A DNA stretch of 64,000 nt from an uncultured Eubacteriales bacterium. GTDB taxonomy: Bacteria > Bacillota > Clostridia > Oscillospirales > Oscillospiraceae. Location: assembly GCA_900544405.1 (NCBI GenBank), contig UQVA01000008.1, positions 9,586 through 73,585 of the forward strand. Direction: 5' to 3'. Shown piece by piece: positions 31,446-40,585 of this stretch. The notes below the pieces were generated by a model, which was not told where the DNA came from, ran no database searches, and saw only the letters and a program-made list of their open reading frames with translations. A program made the translations under genes and the position numbers. Within the stretch, counting starts at the first letter, position 1. The number at the start of each line of letters is the position of its first letter.

Positions 31446-32969
31446 ATGGAAAAAATCGTCGAGTTTTCCCACGTCAGTGTGGAATTCCCCGGTGTCCGGG
31501 CCAATGATGACGTGAGCTTCTCCGTGAACAAGGGCGAGATCTTCGCCCTCGTGGGCGAGAACGGCGCCGGAAAATCCACCCTGATGAACGTCCTGTACGG
31601 CATCCATACCCCTGCCTCCGGGGAGGTGTTCGTGAAGGGCGAAAAGGTCACGAAATTTGACCCCAAGGAGGCCATCCGCCGGGGCATTGGCATGGTCCAT
31701 CAGCATTTTATGCTGGTGCCCAGCTTCACCGTGGCGGAAAACATCGTTCTGAGCCGGGAGCCGAAAAAGGGCATCCTTTGCGACCGGAAGGAGGAGCGCC
31801 GCCAGGTGGCGGACCTGAGCCGGGAATACGGATTGGAAGTAAACCCGGATGATATTGTAGGCGACCTGAGCGTGGGATTGCAGCAGCGGGTGGAGATACT
31901 CAAGACCCTGTACCGGGGAGCGGACGTACTTATCCTGGATGAGCCTACCGCCGTGCTGACCCCCCAGGAGACGGCGGAATTATTTGCCGTGCTGCGGCGG
32001 GTGGTGGCAGAGCGGGGCATGACCGTTATTCTCATCACCCATAAGCTGTATGAAGTGAAGGAAATCTCCGACCGGGTGGGCGTGATGCGCCGGGGCAAGC
32101 TCATGGGCATCCACGAGACCGCTTCCGTCACGGCGGAGCAGCTGGCGGAACTGATGGTGGGCCGGGAAATGGCCCCCACTCCGGAAAAAGAGGAACTGAC
32201 TCCCGGGGAGGCAGCGCTGGAAATTTCGGACCTCCACGCCGACAACAACCGGGGCCAGGAGGCTCTGAACGGCCTGAGTTTGCAGGTGCGCCGGGGCGAG
32301 ATCGTCGGCATTGCCGCCATCGAGGGCAACGGCCAGAGCGAATTGCTGGAAGCCGTGGCCGGAATGCGGCCCTATCGGGGAAAAATCACCGTAAACGGCG
32401 GGGATATTTCCGGAAAAACCCCCGGTGAAATTCGCAAGCTGGGCCTTTCCCATGTGCCGGAGGACCGGCTGTCCACCGGCGTGGACAAGGACGCCTCCGT
32501 GTCGGACAATCTGCTGGCGGGCAAGGAAAAGGAACCGGAATTTTCCGCCCACGGCATCCATTTACATCCAAAGGCCATCCGTTCCTATGCCCAGAAGCTC
32601 TATGAAGCCTTCGATATCCGGGGCGCAGGCATCGACGTGACCGCCGGGTCCCTGTCCGGCGGCAATATGCAGAAAGTGGTCATCGCCCGGGAAATGTCCT
32701 TCGGCTCTCAGGTCCTGCTGATCGCCCAGCCCACCCGTGGCGTGGACATCGGCGCCGTGGAATTTATTCACGGACAGATTCGGGCTCAGCGGGCCGGAGG
32801 GGCGGCCATCCTGCTGTCCAGTGCCGATCTGGACGAGGTGCTGAGCCTGTCGGACCGGATTCTCACCGTGTACGAAGGGAAGATCACCGGCGAATTTTTC
32901 CCGCCCTACTCCAAGACGGAAATCGGCCTTGGCATGACGGGAACATCCAAGGAGGCCGCCCATGAATAA
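31446..32969 (+). CDS. Nucleoside/simple-sugar ABC transporter, duplicated ATPase
   Basis: 507 residues with two ATPase halves, as in the RbsA/NupO (BMP-type) importers. The first half has Walker A GENGAGKSTLMN, signature LSVGLQQRVEILK and Walker B VLILDEPTAVLT. The second has a degenerate Walker A (IAAIEGNGQSELLE) but a full LSGGNMQKVVIARE. It powers the two permeases that follow. Of two nearby ATGs, 31446 has GGGAGG at 7 nt; 31440 is too close. No BMP-family binding protein is encoded near, so it must lie elsewhere. Confidence 0.93.
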   Translation: MEKIVEFSHVSVEFPGVRANDDVSFSVNKGEIFALVGENGAGKSTLMNVLYGIHTPASGEVFVKGEKVTKFDPKEAIRRGIGMVHQHFMLVPSFTVAENIVLSREPKKGILCDRKEERRQVADLSREYGLEVNPDDIVGDLSVGLQQRVEILKTLYRGADVLILDEPTAVLTPQETAELFAVLRRVVAERGMTVILITHKLYEVKEISDRVGVMRRGKLMGIHETASVTAEQLAELMVGREMAPTPEKEELTPGEAALEISDLHADNNRGQEALNGLSLQVRRGEIVGIAAIEGNGQSELLEAVAGMRPYRGKITVNGGDISGKTPGEIRKLGLSHVPEDRLSTGVDKDASVSDNLLAGKEKEPEFSAHGIHLHPKAIRSYAQKLYEAFDIRGAGIDVTAGSLSGGNMQKVVIAREMSFGSQVLLIAQPTRGVDIGAVEFIHGQIRAQRAGGAAILLSSADLDEVLSLSDRILTVYEGKITGEFFPPYSKTEIGLGMTGTSKEAAHE

Positions 32970-34062
32970 GAAGAAAATCAACTGGGGCTATTTCGGCTCC
33001 CTGATCCTCTCCGTGGTGCTGGCGCTGGCCGTAGGTGCGGCCATTATGGCGGCTACGGGCTACGATCCCCTGAACGCCTACCATGAACTGTTCCGGGGAG
33101 CCACCGGCTGCGACAATCTGGGTCAGGTGTTTACCGGCCTGTTCACCAAGCGGCAGTTCGGCAACACGGTGGAGTACGCCATGGTGCTGTTCCTCACGGG
33201 CCTGGCCTGCGCCGTGGGTGCCCGGGCGGGCATCTTCAACGTAGGCGGCGAGGGCCAGCTGTACCTGGGCGCGATTGTTTCCGCCTACATCGGTGTGGTC
33301 CTGAACGGCTTGTCCCCCTGGATCGTCATTCCAGTGGCGGCCTTGGGAGCCATGGCGGCAGGCGCTCTGTACGCCTGGATTCCCGGCGTGCTGAAAGTGA
33401 AAAAGAAGGTCAACGAGGTCATCACGACGATTATGATGAACTCCATCGCCATTTATTTCTGCGCCTTTCTCTCCAACGGTCCCTGGAAAACCAGCCAGCC
33501 CAACCGGGTCTCCGGCACGGACCCCCTGGACAACGTGTACCGGTTTACCCAGCTGATCCGGGGTTCCAACCTGACCACAGCCATTTTCGCCAGCGCCATC
33601 ATCGCCTTTTTGATTTGGTATGTGATGAGCCGCACGGCCACGGGCTTTGAAATGAAGCTCACCGGACACAATCCCCGCTTCGCCAAGTATCTGGGGCTCA
33701 GCGTGGACAAGCTGGTCATTGGCTCCATGGTGGTCTCCGGCGCCATCTGCGGTCTGGTGGGCATGATGGAGGCCTACGGTGTCCGGGGCAACTATCAGGA
33801 CGGCATCAGCAACGAGTATTATTTTGACGGTCTGCTGGTGGCCATGATTATGGGCTATCGCCCCGTGGGCATCATCGTCATGAGTTTCTTCTTTGCATTC
33901 CTGAAGGTGGGTGCTGCGGGCATGGAACTGAACGCCGGAGTGCCGGGAGAATTGTACCGCATCATCCAGTCGGTGGTCATTTTCTTCATGGCCGCCGAGG
34001 GCGGCGTGAAGGCGCTGCTGAAGGTCCGCAGAGCCGGAAAGGAGGGGGCAAAGCATGGGTAA
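32962..34062 (+). CDS. Nucleoside/simple-sugar ABC transporter permease 1
   Basis: 366 residues, about eight to ten helices. Features of BPD_transp_2 permeases: GARAGIFNVGGEGQLYLGAI and KVNEVITTIMMNSIAIYF. Part of the NupP/YufP type of importers for purine nucleosides or related compounds. It overlaps the ATPase gene by 8 nt and the second permease by 8 nt. Confidence 0.92.
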   Translation: MNKKKINWGYFGSLILSVVLALAVGAAIMAATGYDPLNAYHELFRGATGCDNLGQVFTGLFTKRQFGNTVEYAMVLFLTGLACAVGARAGIFNVGGEGQLYLGAIVSAYIGVVLNGLSPWIVIPVAALGAMAAGALYAWIPGVLKVKKKVNEVITTIMMNSIAIYFCAFLSNGPWKTSQPNRVSGTDPLDNVYRFTQLIRGSNLTTAIFASAIIAFLIWYVMSRTATGFEMKLTGHNPRFAKYLGLSVDKLVIGSMVVSGAICGLVGMMEAYGVRGNYQDGISNEYYFDGLLVAMIMGYRPVGIIVMSFFFAFLKVGAAGMELNAGVPGELYRIIQSVVIFFMAAEGGVKALLKVRRAGKEGAKHG

Positions 34063-34954
34063 CATCTTTACGACGGGTCTGTTCCGGCAGATGCTCCGCT
34101 CCGCTACGCCGGTGGCCCTGGCGGCCATGGGCGGTCTGCTGACGGAACACGCAGGCGTTATGAACATCGGTATGGACGGCATGATCCTGATTGGAGCCTT
34201 TGTGGCCGTGGCGGTGAGCGTGGTCACCGGGTCGGCGGCTCTGGGTGTGCTGGCGGCCATTCTGGTGGGCGTGCTGGTGGGGGCCTTTTTTGCGCTGTTC
34301 GTGGTGAAGTTCAAGAGCGACGAATTCATCATCGGCACGGCTTTGAACATCTTCGCCGGGGGCCTGACGGTGTTCCTGTTGGGAGCGCTGTTCGGGGTCC
34401 GGGGGACTCTGCGGACCCAGGCGGGACTGCCTACCGTGGACCTGCCGCTTATCGATCAGATTCCATTTTTGGGCGAAGTCTTCAGCGGAAATTCCCTGTT
34501 TATCTACCTGACAGTTCTGATTGTCCTGATTATGTGGACTCTGGTGTACCGGACCCCCTGGGGCCGTTGGCTCCGGGCCAGCGGCGAGCATCCGGGGGCC
34601 CTGCGGACCGCCGGCGTCAGTCCGGAGGGAATGCGCTGGCAGGCATCCTTGCTGTGCGGGGCATTCTGCGGCTTGGCGGGGGCGCAGTTGGCCCTGGGCA
34701 ACGTGTCCATGTTCTCCGAGGGCATGAGCAATTCCCGTGGCTATGTGGCTTTCGCCTGCGTGATTTTCGGGGCGGCGAACCCCGGAAAGGCCTACCTGGC
34801 GGCGCTGATGTTCGGCTTCTTCGATGCCTTGGGCTACCGGCTCCAGGAGTATAACATCAGCTCCAACCTGACGTCCATGATTCCTTACGTCATTACCGTC
34901 ATTATGATGGTCTATGTGGTTATCCGGGGCCAGAAGAAAAAAGCGGCGGTGTAA
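34055..34954 (+). CDS. Nucleoside/simple-sugar ABC transporter permease 2
   Basis: 299 residues of the same permease family (TEHAGVMNIGMDGMILIGAF, FIIGTALNIFAGGLTVFLLG), NupQ/YufQ type. With the previous gene it forms the membrane channel. The operon ends here at a bidirectional terminator. Confidence 0.92.
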   Translation: MGNIFTTGLFRQMLRSATPVALAAMGGLLTEHAGVMNIGMDGMILIGAFVAVAVSVVTGSAALGVLAAILVGVLVGAFFALFVVKFKSDEFIIGTALNIFAGGLTVFLLGALFGVRGTLRTQAGLPTVDLPLIDQIPFLGEVFSGNSLFIYLTVLIVLIMWTLVYRTPWGRWLRASGEHPGALRTAGVSPEGMRWQASLLCGAFCGLAGAQLALGNVSMFSEGMSNSRGYVAFACVIFGAANPGKAYLAALMFGFFDALGYRLQEYNISSNLTSMIPYVITVIMMVYVVIRGQKKKAAV

Positions 34955-35029
34955 AATTTGCCCCCGGTGTGGCACCGTATGGGTGGACAGCACTTCCGGC
35001 GAAGCAAGGCGTTTTCGCCCCTCCGGGCA

Positions 35030-35070
35030 AAAAAATCACCGGAACCGATTGGTTCCGGTGGTTTTTTATT
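35030..35070. terminator. Bidirectional terminator
   Basis: Stem TCACCGGAACC / GGTTCCGGTGG with GTTTTTTATT on one side and AAAAAA on the other. It serves the nucleoside ABC operon (+) and the P-type ATPase gene (-), whose end overlaps it. Confidence 0.85.
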
Positions 35071-37156
35071 CTTTTTCTCCCTCCGGGAGCAGGTTGGTCA
35101 TGCTCTTCAGGCTGATGCCCAGGGTGGACATATTGTGAAGCAGGGCCGAAGTGGTGGGAGGCAGGAAGCCCGCCACGCCGCCGATGATGAGGGCCAGGTT
35201 GAAGCCCACGATAAAGCGGTAATTCCGGCGGATCCGGTCCATCAGCGCCTGGGATAGCCGCCGCAGGGTCACGAGTTCGAACAGGTCCTGAGAGGACACG
35301 GTGATGTCCGCAATTTCCCTGGCGATGGCAGCACCGGAATGGATGGCAATGCCCACGTCCGCTTCGGACAGGGCCGGGGTGTCGTTGACACCGTCGCCTA
35401 CCATGATGACCGTATGGCCGTCGGCCTTCCGCTGGCGCACGAAGGCGGCCTTGTCCTCCGGCAGGACCTCTGCATGGAAATCGTCCACACCTACGGCAGC
35501 GGCGACCACCCGAGCCGTGCGGACGTTGTCGCCGGTCATCATCACAATGTCGGAAATGCCCAGTTCGTGGAGCGCTCGGATGGCCTCCGACGCTTCGGTC
35601 CGGAGGGGGTCGGCAATGAGAATGACCGCCGCCAGAACTCCGGACACCGCCAGGTACAGCGGTGAATAGCCCTCCGGCAGGGAAGCGAACTTTTCATCTT
35701 CCCCAACGGGCACCCGGCAACCCTCATCTTCAAAGACGAAGTGATAGCTGCCGATGACGACCTTCCGGCCCTCTACCATGCTGGAAATGCCGTGGGCCAC
35801 CACATATTCCACCTGAGAGTGGTATTCCTCATGGTTCAGGCCCTTATTTTTGGCCTCCTCCACCACGGCGTTGGCCAGGGAATGGGGGTAATGCTCCTCC
35901 AGACAGGCGGCCAGCCGGAGCATTTCGGACTCCTCCCTGCCGCCGAAGGGCACTACCTGCACCACCTTGGGGGAGGCGTAGGTCAGGGTGCCGGTCTTGT
36001 CGAAAACGATGGTGTCCGCATTGGCCACGGCCTCCAGGAACCGTCCGCCCTTTACCCGCACATGGGCGGCGCTGCACTCCCGCATGGCGGAAAGCACGGC
36101 AATGGGCATGGACAGCTTCAGAGCGCAGGAAAAGTCCACCATCAGAACGGCCAGCGTCTTGGTGACGTTCCGGGTCAGAAGATAGGTAAGCGCCGTGCCG
36201 CCCAGGGTATAGGGGACCAGCTTGTCTGCCAACCTGGCGGCATGGTCCTCCGCCGTGGATTTGAGCTTTTCGGACTCCTCGATCATCTTCACAATGCGGT
36301 CATACCGGCCGCCGCCGCTGACCTTCTCTACGGCAATCACGCAGTCCCCTTCCTCGACAACGGTGCCTGCGTAGGCATAGCTGCCGGGAGTTTTCCGGAC
36401 GGGCAGGGATTCTCCGGTCATAGACGCCTGATTTACCATGGCCTCCCCGGAGACAACCTTGCCGTCCAGGGGGATCATATTGCCGGTGCGGACGATGATC
36501 TGCGTTCCAAGGCCCACGTCCTTCACGCTCCGCAGGACCTCCTGGCCCTCGGTCAGGCACCAGACCTTGTCCACGTTCAAGGACATGGCCCCCGCCAGGT
36601 CGGACACGGACTTTTTATGGGTCCAGTCCTCCAGCAGTTCGCCCAGATGGAGCATGAACATGACGCTGCCTGCCGTATCAAAGTCGCCCCGGACCAGAGA
36701 CACGGTGACGGCGGTGGCATCCAGCACGGACACGGACAGCTTTCTGTGGAACAGGGCTTTCAGCCCGGCGGACACATAGGGAACGGCCTTCCAGACTGCC
36801 AGCACCGACCGGACGGGCAGAGGCAGGAACAGCTTGGTAAAGGCCCGGTTCATCACGGAGCCCACCAGCTTGTCCTCAAATTCCCGGTTCAACGCCCGGG
36901 GCGTATGCTCCGGCACCAGGTCCAGGGCCTCCGCCTTTTCGTAAGAAAAGGATGAGAAGGCCCGGATAATGTCGCTGCGCTCCCCGGTGTAGACCACGAT
37001 GGCATCCCCGGTCCGGTCAAAGACCTGAACGCTCCTGACCCCGGAAACGCTTTTTAAGTAGTATTCCAGCAGGTCCGCCTGGGCAAGCGTCATGTGGTTC
37101 CGACACAGGTGGACCCGGATGCGGCCCCTGGATTCTTTCAGAATTTGACACTTCAT
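35066..37156 (-). CDS. Heavy-metal translocating P-type ATPase
   Basis: 696-residue P1B-type metal exporter. An N-terminal HMA_2-like domain (about 1-75) lacks a CxxC motif. Then come the membrane domain, TGES (247-250), phosphorylation site D386 in DKTGTLT, and GDGVNDTPAL. The metal-binding helix reads SCALKL (343-348), so the proline of the usual CPC/SPC/TPC motif is absent, and the ATP-binding His is followed by Ser (EEHYPHSLA) instead of Pro. These features put it away from classic Cu or Zn pumps; metal specificity is open. It follows a DUF6110 gene, 11 nt apart, in one operon under a promoter with two palindromes. Confidence 0.9.
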   Translation of the reverse strand: MKCQILKESRGRIRVHLCRNHMTLAQADLLEYYLKSVSGVRSVQVFDRTGDAIVVYTGERSDIIRAFSSFSYEKAEALDLVPEHTPRALNREFEDKLVGSVMNRAFTKLFLPLPVRSVLAVWKAVPYVSAGLKALFHRKLSVSVLDATAVTVSLVRGDFDTAGSVMFMLHLGELLEDWTHKKSVSDLAGAMSLNVDKVWCLTEGQEVLRSVKDVGLGTQIIVRTGNMIPLDGKVVSGEAMVNQASMTGESLPVRKTPGSYAYAGTVVEEGDCVIAVEKVSGGGRYDRIVKMIEESEKLKSTAEDHAARLADKLVPYTLGGTALTYLLTRNVTKTLAVLMVDFSCALKLSMPIAVLSAMRECSAAHVRVKGGRFLEAVANADTIVFDKTGTLTYASPKVVQVVPFGGREESEMLRLAACLEEHYPHSLANAVVEEAKNKGLNHEEYHSQVEYVVAHGISSMVEGRKVVIGSYHFVFEDEGCRVPVGEDEKFASLPEGYSPLYLAVSGVLAAVILIADPLRTEASEAIRALHELGISDIVMMTGDNVRTARVVAAAVGVDDFHAEVLPEDKAAFVRQRKADGHTVIMVGDGVNDTPALSEADVGIAIHSGAAIAREIADITVSSQDLFELVTLRRLSQALMDRIRRNYRFIVGFNLALIIGGVAGFLPPTTSALLHNMSTLGISLKSMTNLLPEGEKE

Positions 37157-37167
37157 GGGGGTTCGCC

Positions 37168-37446
37168 TTAGCCTTCGGTGGTTTCCTCGCTGGCGGCAGA
37201 GGTGTCCTCTACGGTCTCAGGCTCGGCGTAGCGAGTCTCGTTGATGTCCTTGGCGTCGGCGTAGATGTCACTGCAGTTCTCCCGGGTCCGGGTGACGGTT
37301 TCCATCACGCAGTCCTTGGCCCGCAGAACGGCGGCGGTGGCGTGGGTGTAGACCTTCTTGGCGTCCCGGCTGGTGAGAATCTTGATACCGGCAGTGCCGA
37401 ACAGCACACCGCCTGCAAACAGACCCAGCTTTTCACTGATTTTCAT
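37168..37446 (-). CDS. DUF6110 small protein
   Basis: 92 residues. N-terminal membrane-type segment (KLGLFAGGVLFGTAGIKILTS) followed by KKVYTHATAAVLRAKDCVMETVT and an acidic tail. Matches the small DUF6110 family in length and pattern; this family is often seen next to metal P-type ATPases. It may be an accessory or chaperone for the pump (inference). GGAGGGAA lies before the ATG at 37446; the frame continues upstream but without a start signal. Confidence 0.78.
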   Translation of the reverse strand: MKISEKLGLFAGGVLFGTAGIKILTSRDAKKVYTHATAAVLRAKDCVMETVTRTRENCSDIYADAKDINETRYAEPETVEDTSAASEETTEG

Positions 37447-37489
37447 AATAAATTCCCTCCGGAAAATAAATTCTGCCAAGCAGGGGAAT

Positions 37490-37520
37490 GTTAGTCTTAA
37501 CTAACATATGGGGATACCCC
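37490..37520. promoter_or_regulatory. Two palindromic operator candidates of the metal-pump operon
   Basis: GTTAGTCTTAACTAAC (37490-37505) is a perfect 6-bp inverted repeat with a 4-nt spacer; its TTAG/CTAA half-sites look like those of DtxR/MntR-family metal regulators. GGGGATACCCC (37510-37520) is a second palindrome, with G-tracts reminiscent of CsoR/RcnR-type sites. Both lie between the -10 box and the DUF6110 start. Confidence 0.5.
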
Positions 37521-37534
37521 TCTTTGACGCCCCT

Positions 37535-37564
37535 ATTATACACCGCTCCCCCAAAAAATGTCAA
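37535..37564 (-). promoter_or_regulatory. Consensus sigma-A promoter of the DUF6110-ATPase operon
   Basis: Minus strand: TTGACA (37564-37559), 18 bp spacer, TATAAT (37540-37535). Both hexamers are perfect, as often seen when control is by a repressor. Confidence 0.8.
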
Positions 37565-37602
37565 GATTCCTGCTTTTTGAATTTTCTATCCCACGGGGAG
37601 GC

Positions 37603-37631
37603 TTGCGCCGAAAGAGCGCCTATGGCATAAT
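37603..37631 (+). promoter_or_regulatory. Promoter of the peptide/nickel-type binding protein
   Basis: TTGCGC (37603-37608), 17 bp spacer, CATAAT (37626-37631), followed by a GGGAGG ribosome binding site. Confidence 0.6.
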
Positions 37632-37657
37632 ACAGAAAAACAATTCGGGAGGACCCT

Positions 37658-39232
37658 ATGAAGCGCATTTTTTCTCTTTTCCTGGCAGCCATTCTGCTGC
37701 TGTCCCTGACGGCCTGCGGCAAGACCCCTGCTGCCGGCAACACCACGAACACCACCGCCCCCCAGGCCGAAACGGGCGAGCCCACCACCCTGGTCTACGG
37801 AAGCATCGACTACACCCGCATCAACCCGGCCATGGACGAGCATTGCGAGATCAACCTGCTGCTCTTTAACGGCCTGACTGCCCACGATGCGGACAACCAG
37901 GTGGTGGCGGGTCTGGCGGAAAGCTGGGACTACGATGCCGACACCTTTACCTACACCTTCCACATCCGTCCGGGCATTACCTGGCACGACGGAGAGCCCT
38001 TTACCTCCAAGGACGTGAAATTCACCATCGAGGCCATCATGGACCCGGAAAACGGCTCCGAGAATGCCCCCAACTATGAGGACGTGGTGGAAATTACCAC
38101 CCCCGACGACCTGACCGTTTCCTTCCGGCTCATCGAGCCCAATGTGGCCTTCCTGGAGTATATGACCATGGCCATCCTGCCCGCCCATCTTCTCGAGGGC
38201 GAGGATATGCAGGAATCCGACTTTTTCCGCCATCCCATCGGCACCGGCCCCTACAAGCTGGAAAGCTGGGACGTGGGTCAGTCCATCGTGCTGGTGAAGA
38301 ATGAGAACTACTATCTGGGGGCCCCCCATATTGACCGCATTCTGTTCAAAATCGTCCCCGACGACAACGCCCAGGCGGTGCAGCTGAAAAGCGGCGAGCT
38401 GGACCTGGCCCTGCTGGACCCGAAGAACGCTCAGAATTTCCAGAACACCGACGGTTTCACCTGCTATGACATGAAAACCAGCGATTACCGGGGGATTTTG
38501 TTCAATTTCTGGAATGAATACTGGCAGAAAAACCGGGACATCATTCCCGCCGTGTGCTATGCCATTGACCGGCAGGCCATCATCGACACGGTGCTGCTGG
38601 GGCAGGGCATGGCAGCCTACGGCCCCCTGCAGCGGAATATCTATAACAATGAGAACGTAGAGCATTACGACTATAACCCCGAGAAAGCCAAGGAAATCCT
38701 GGAAAGAGTTGGTTGTACCCTGAATTCCGAGGGGTATTATGAGCGCAACGGGGAGGAAATTGGCTTCGTCATCAGCGTGATGAGCGGCGAGCAGGACCGG
38801 CTGGACATTGCCCAGGCCGCCGCCCAGCAGCTCCGGCAGGCGGGGATTCACGCCACCGTGGAGATTCCCGCCCAGATGGATTGGGGCGGACAGATGGCCT
38901 GCCTGATTGGCTGGGGCAGTCCTTTCGATGCCGACGACCACACCTATAAAGTGTTCGGCACGGACAAGGGAGCCAACTATTCCGGCTATTCCAACGCCAC
39001 GGTGGATGCGGAGCTGGCGCTGGCCCGGCAGTCCGACGATCCCGCCGTCCGGAAGGAACACTACGATGCCTTCCAGGAGGCCCTGGCGGAGGACCCGGCC
39101 TACGCCTTCATCTGCTACATCGACGCCAATTATGTGGCCAAGTCCACCCTCCACGGCATTTCCGCCGATACCGTCATGGGCCACCATGGGGTGGGAATCT
39201 TCTGGAACGTGCAGGATTGGACCATCGGGTAA
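37658..39232 (+). CDS. Peptide/nickel-type ABC transporter substrate-binding lipoprotein
   Basis: 524-residue family 5 solute-binding protein. Lipoprotein signal with lipobox LTAC at about residue 25; then YGSIDYTRINPAMDEH, FHIRPGITWHDGEPFTSKDVKFTIEA and IGTGPYKLESW, the classic SBP_bac_5 segments. Near the C-terminus VMGHHGVGIFWNVQDW contains a His pair. The family binds peptides, nickel complexes, heme or opines; the ligand cannot be set from sequence alone. It is the first gene of a five-gene importer, separated from the ATPases by a terminator-like hairpin and a repeat element. Confidence 0.92.
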   Translation: MKRIFSLFLAAILLLSLTACGKTPAAGNTTNTTAPQAETGEPTTLVYGSIDYTRINPAMDEHCEINLLLFNGLTAHDADNQVVAGLAESWDYDADTFTYTFHIRPGITWHDGEPFTSKDVKFTIEAIMDPENGSENAPNYEDVVEITTPDDLTVSFRLIEPNVAFLEYMTMAILPAHLLEGEDMQESDFFRHPIGTGPYKLESWDVGQSIVLVKNENYYLGAPHIDRILFKIVPDDNAQAVQLKSGELDLALLDPKNAQNFQNTDGFTCYDMKTSDYRGILFNFWNEYWQKNRDIIPAVCYAIDRQAIIDTVLLGQGMAAYGPLQRNIYNNENVEHYDYNPEKAKEILERVGCTLNSEGYYERNGEEIGFVISVMSGEQDRLDIAQAAAQQLRQAGIHATVEIPAQMDWGGQMACLIGWGSPFDADDHTYKVFGTDKGANYSGYSNATVDAELALARQSDDPAVRKEHYDAFQEALAEDPAYAFICYIDANYVAKSTLHGISADTVMGHHGVGIFWNVQDWTIG

Positions 39233-39251
39233 ATTTTTGAGAAGTATTTCC

Positions 39252-39296
39252 GCTGTCGGAGGGGACACCCCCTCCGACAGCTTGTGCGCTTTTTAA
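39252..39296 (+). terminator. Terminator-like hairpin after the binding-protein gene
   Basis: 13-bp stem GCTGTCGGAGGGG / CCCCTCCGACAGC, then TTGTGCGCTTTTT. Probably partial termination, because the rest of the importer lies downstream. Confidence 0.65.
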
Positions 39297-39589
39297 GAAG
39301 TCCCCCGACGAGGCGCTGGCTCCCCTGTGTAGGGGGAGCTGTCAGTCCAAAGGACTGACTGAGGGGGTGTAAGCTATCGATGGCGTGAAAGTCATCGTTC
39401 GATGGTCTCCTACGAAATTGTTACCGTACACCCCCTCCGAGTCGGCTGACGCCGACCCACCTCCCCCTACACAGGGGAGGCTTACGCCCTGCCGGAAGTT
39501 TTCTCGAAATTCGGCGCATCGGGGCATGCCGCCGCCCCTACAGACGAAATCGAAGGCGCATCCCATATTTTATCCCAAGGAGGTCCCCT
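39297..39589. other. Gap inside the importer operon filled by repeats
   Basis: Holds a complete family A element (39318-39482) and a short palindrome around GGGGCATGCCGCCGCCCC (about 39517-39542). No gene. An AGGAGG for the next gene ends it. Confidence 0.7.
39318..39482. repeat. Family A composite palindromic repeat, copy 4
   Basis: Left inner hairpin GTCAGTCC/GGACTGAC; centre with ATCGATGGC...GTCATCGTTCGAT; right inner hairpin GTCGGC/GCCGAC; outer arms as in copy 1. Confidence 0.85.
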
Positions 39590-40585
39590 ATGGGCGAAAT
39601 TCTGAACATCGACCACCTGAGCGTGGCCATCGATACCCCGCGGGGGCAGGTGCAGGCGGTGCGGGACGTGAGCTTTTCTCTCTCCCAGGGGGAGACCCTG
39701 GCCATCGTGGGCGAGTCCGGCTGCGGGAAAAGCATCCTCTGCAAGAGCATCCAGCGGCTCCTGCCCTCCGGGGGCCGCATCACCGGCGGGCATATTTTCT
39801 TCGGGAATGAGGACCTGACCGAAAAAAGCGAACGGGCCATGACCCGGCTTCGCCGCAGCGCTTTTTCCATGGTCTTTCAGGACCCCATGACCGCCCTGAA
39901 CCCCACCATGACCGTGGGCAGCCAGATTGCCGAGGCGGTGCGGCTCCACCATGGCCGCCTGCCGAAGGCCGAGGTTTCCCGGCGGGTGCTGGAGCTGATG
40001 GACCGGGTGGGGATTCCTGAGCCTGTCCTGCGGCAGCATCAGTATCCCCATCATTTTTCCGGGGGCCAGCGGCAGCGGCTGGTGTTGGCCATGGCCCTGG
40101 CCGGGGAACCGGCAGTGCTGTTTGCCGACGAGCCCACCACCGCCCTGGACGTGACCATTCAGGCCCAGATTCTGGACCTTTTCCGCAAAATTCAAAAAGA
40201 TCTGAACACGGCGACCATATTCGTCACCCACGACCTGGGCGTTGTCGCCCGGATTGCGGACCGGGTGGCGGTGATGTACGCCGGAAAAATCGTCGAGATC
40301 GGCACGGCGGAGGAGATTTTTTACGACCCCCGACACCCCTATACCAAGGGCCTGCTGCGCTCCCTCCCGGCCCTGTCCCGGGGCAAGGCTACCTTGCCCA
40401 CCCTGCCGGGAATGCCGCCTACCCTGATTGACCCCCCTGCCGGGGACGCCTTCGCCTACCGGAACGATCAGGCCCTGGCCATCGATTACGAGGAAGCCCC
40501 GCCCATGTTTCAAATTACCCCCACCCACGCCGCAGCCACCTGGCTTCTGGACCCCAGAGCGGAGAGAAACGGAGAAGAAAAATGA
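39590..40585 (+). CDS. Peptide/nickel-type ABC transporter ATPase (OppD/DppD type)
   Basis: 331 residues. Walker A GESGCGKSILCKS, signature HFSGGQRQRLVLAMAL, Walker B AVLFADEPTTALD, and the family C-terminal extension with ALSRGKATLPTLPGMPP. The cysteines that many OppD-type proteins use for an iron-sulfur cluster are not seen. AGGAGG precedes the ATG. It overlaps the next ATPase gene by 4 nt. Confidence 0.93.
   Translation: MGEILNIDHLSVAIDTPRGQVQAVRDVSFSLSQGETLAIVGESGCGKSILCKSIQRLLPSGGRITGGHIFFGNEDLTEKSERAMTRLRRSAFSMVFQDPMTALNPTMTVGSQIAEAVRLHHGRLPKAEVSRRVLELMDRVGIPEPVLRQHQYPHHFSGGQRQRLVLAMALAGEPAVLFADEPTTALDVTIQAQILDLFRKIQKDLNTATIFVTHDLGVVARIADRVAVMYAGKIVEIGTAEEIFYDPRHPYTKGLLRSLPALSRGKATLPTLPGMPPTLIDPPAGDAFAYRNDQALAIDYEEAPPMFQITPTHAAATWLLDPRAERNGEEK

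Noticed and set aside
39342..39566. Small predicted proteins inside repeat arrays (also at 26161-26445, 50538-50738, 19856-20172)
   Set aside because: They are translations of the interspersed repeats and recur with the same peptide phrases in many places without start signals.
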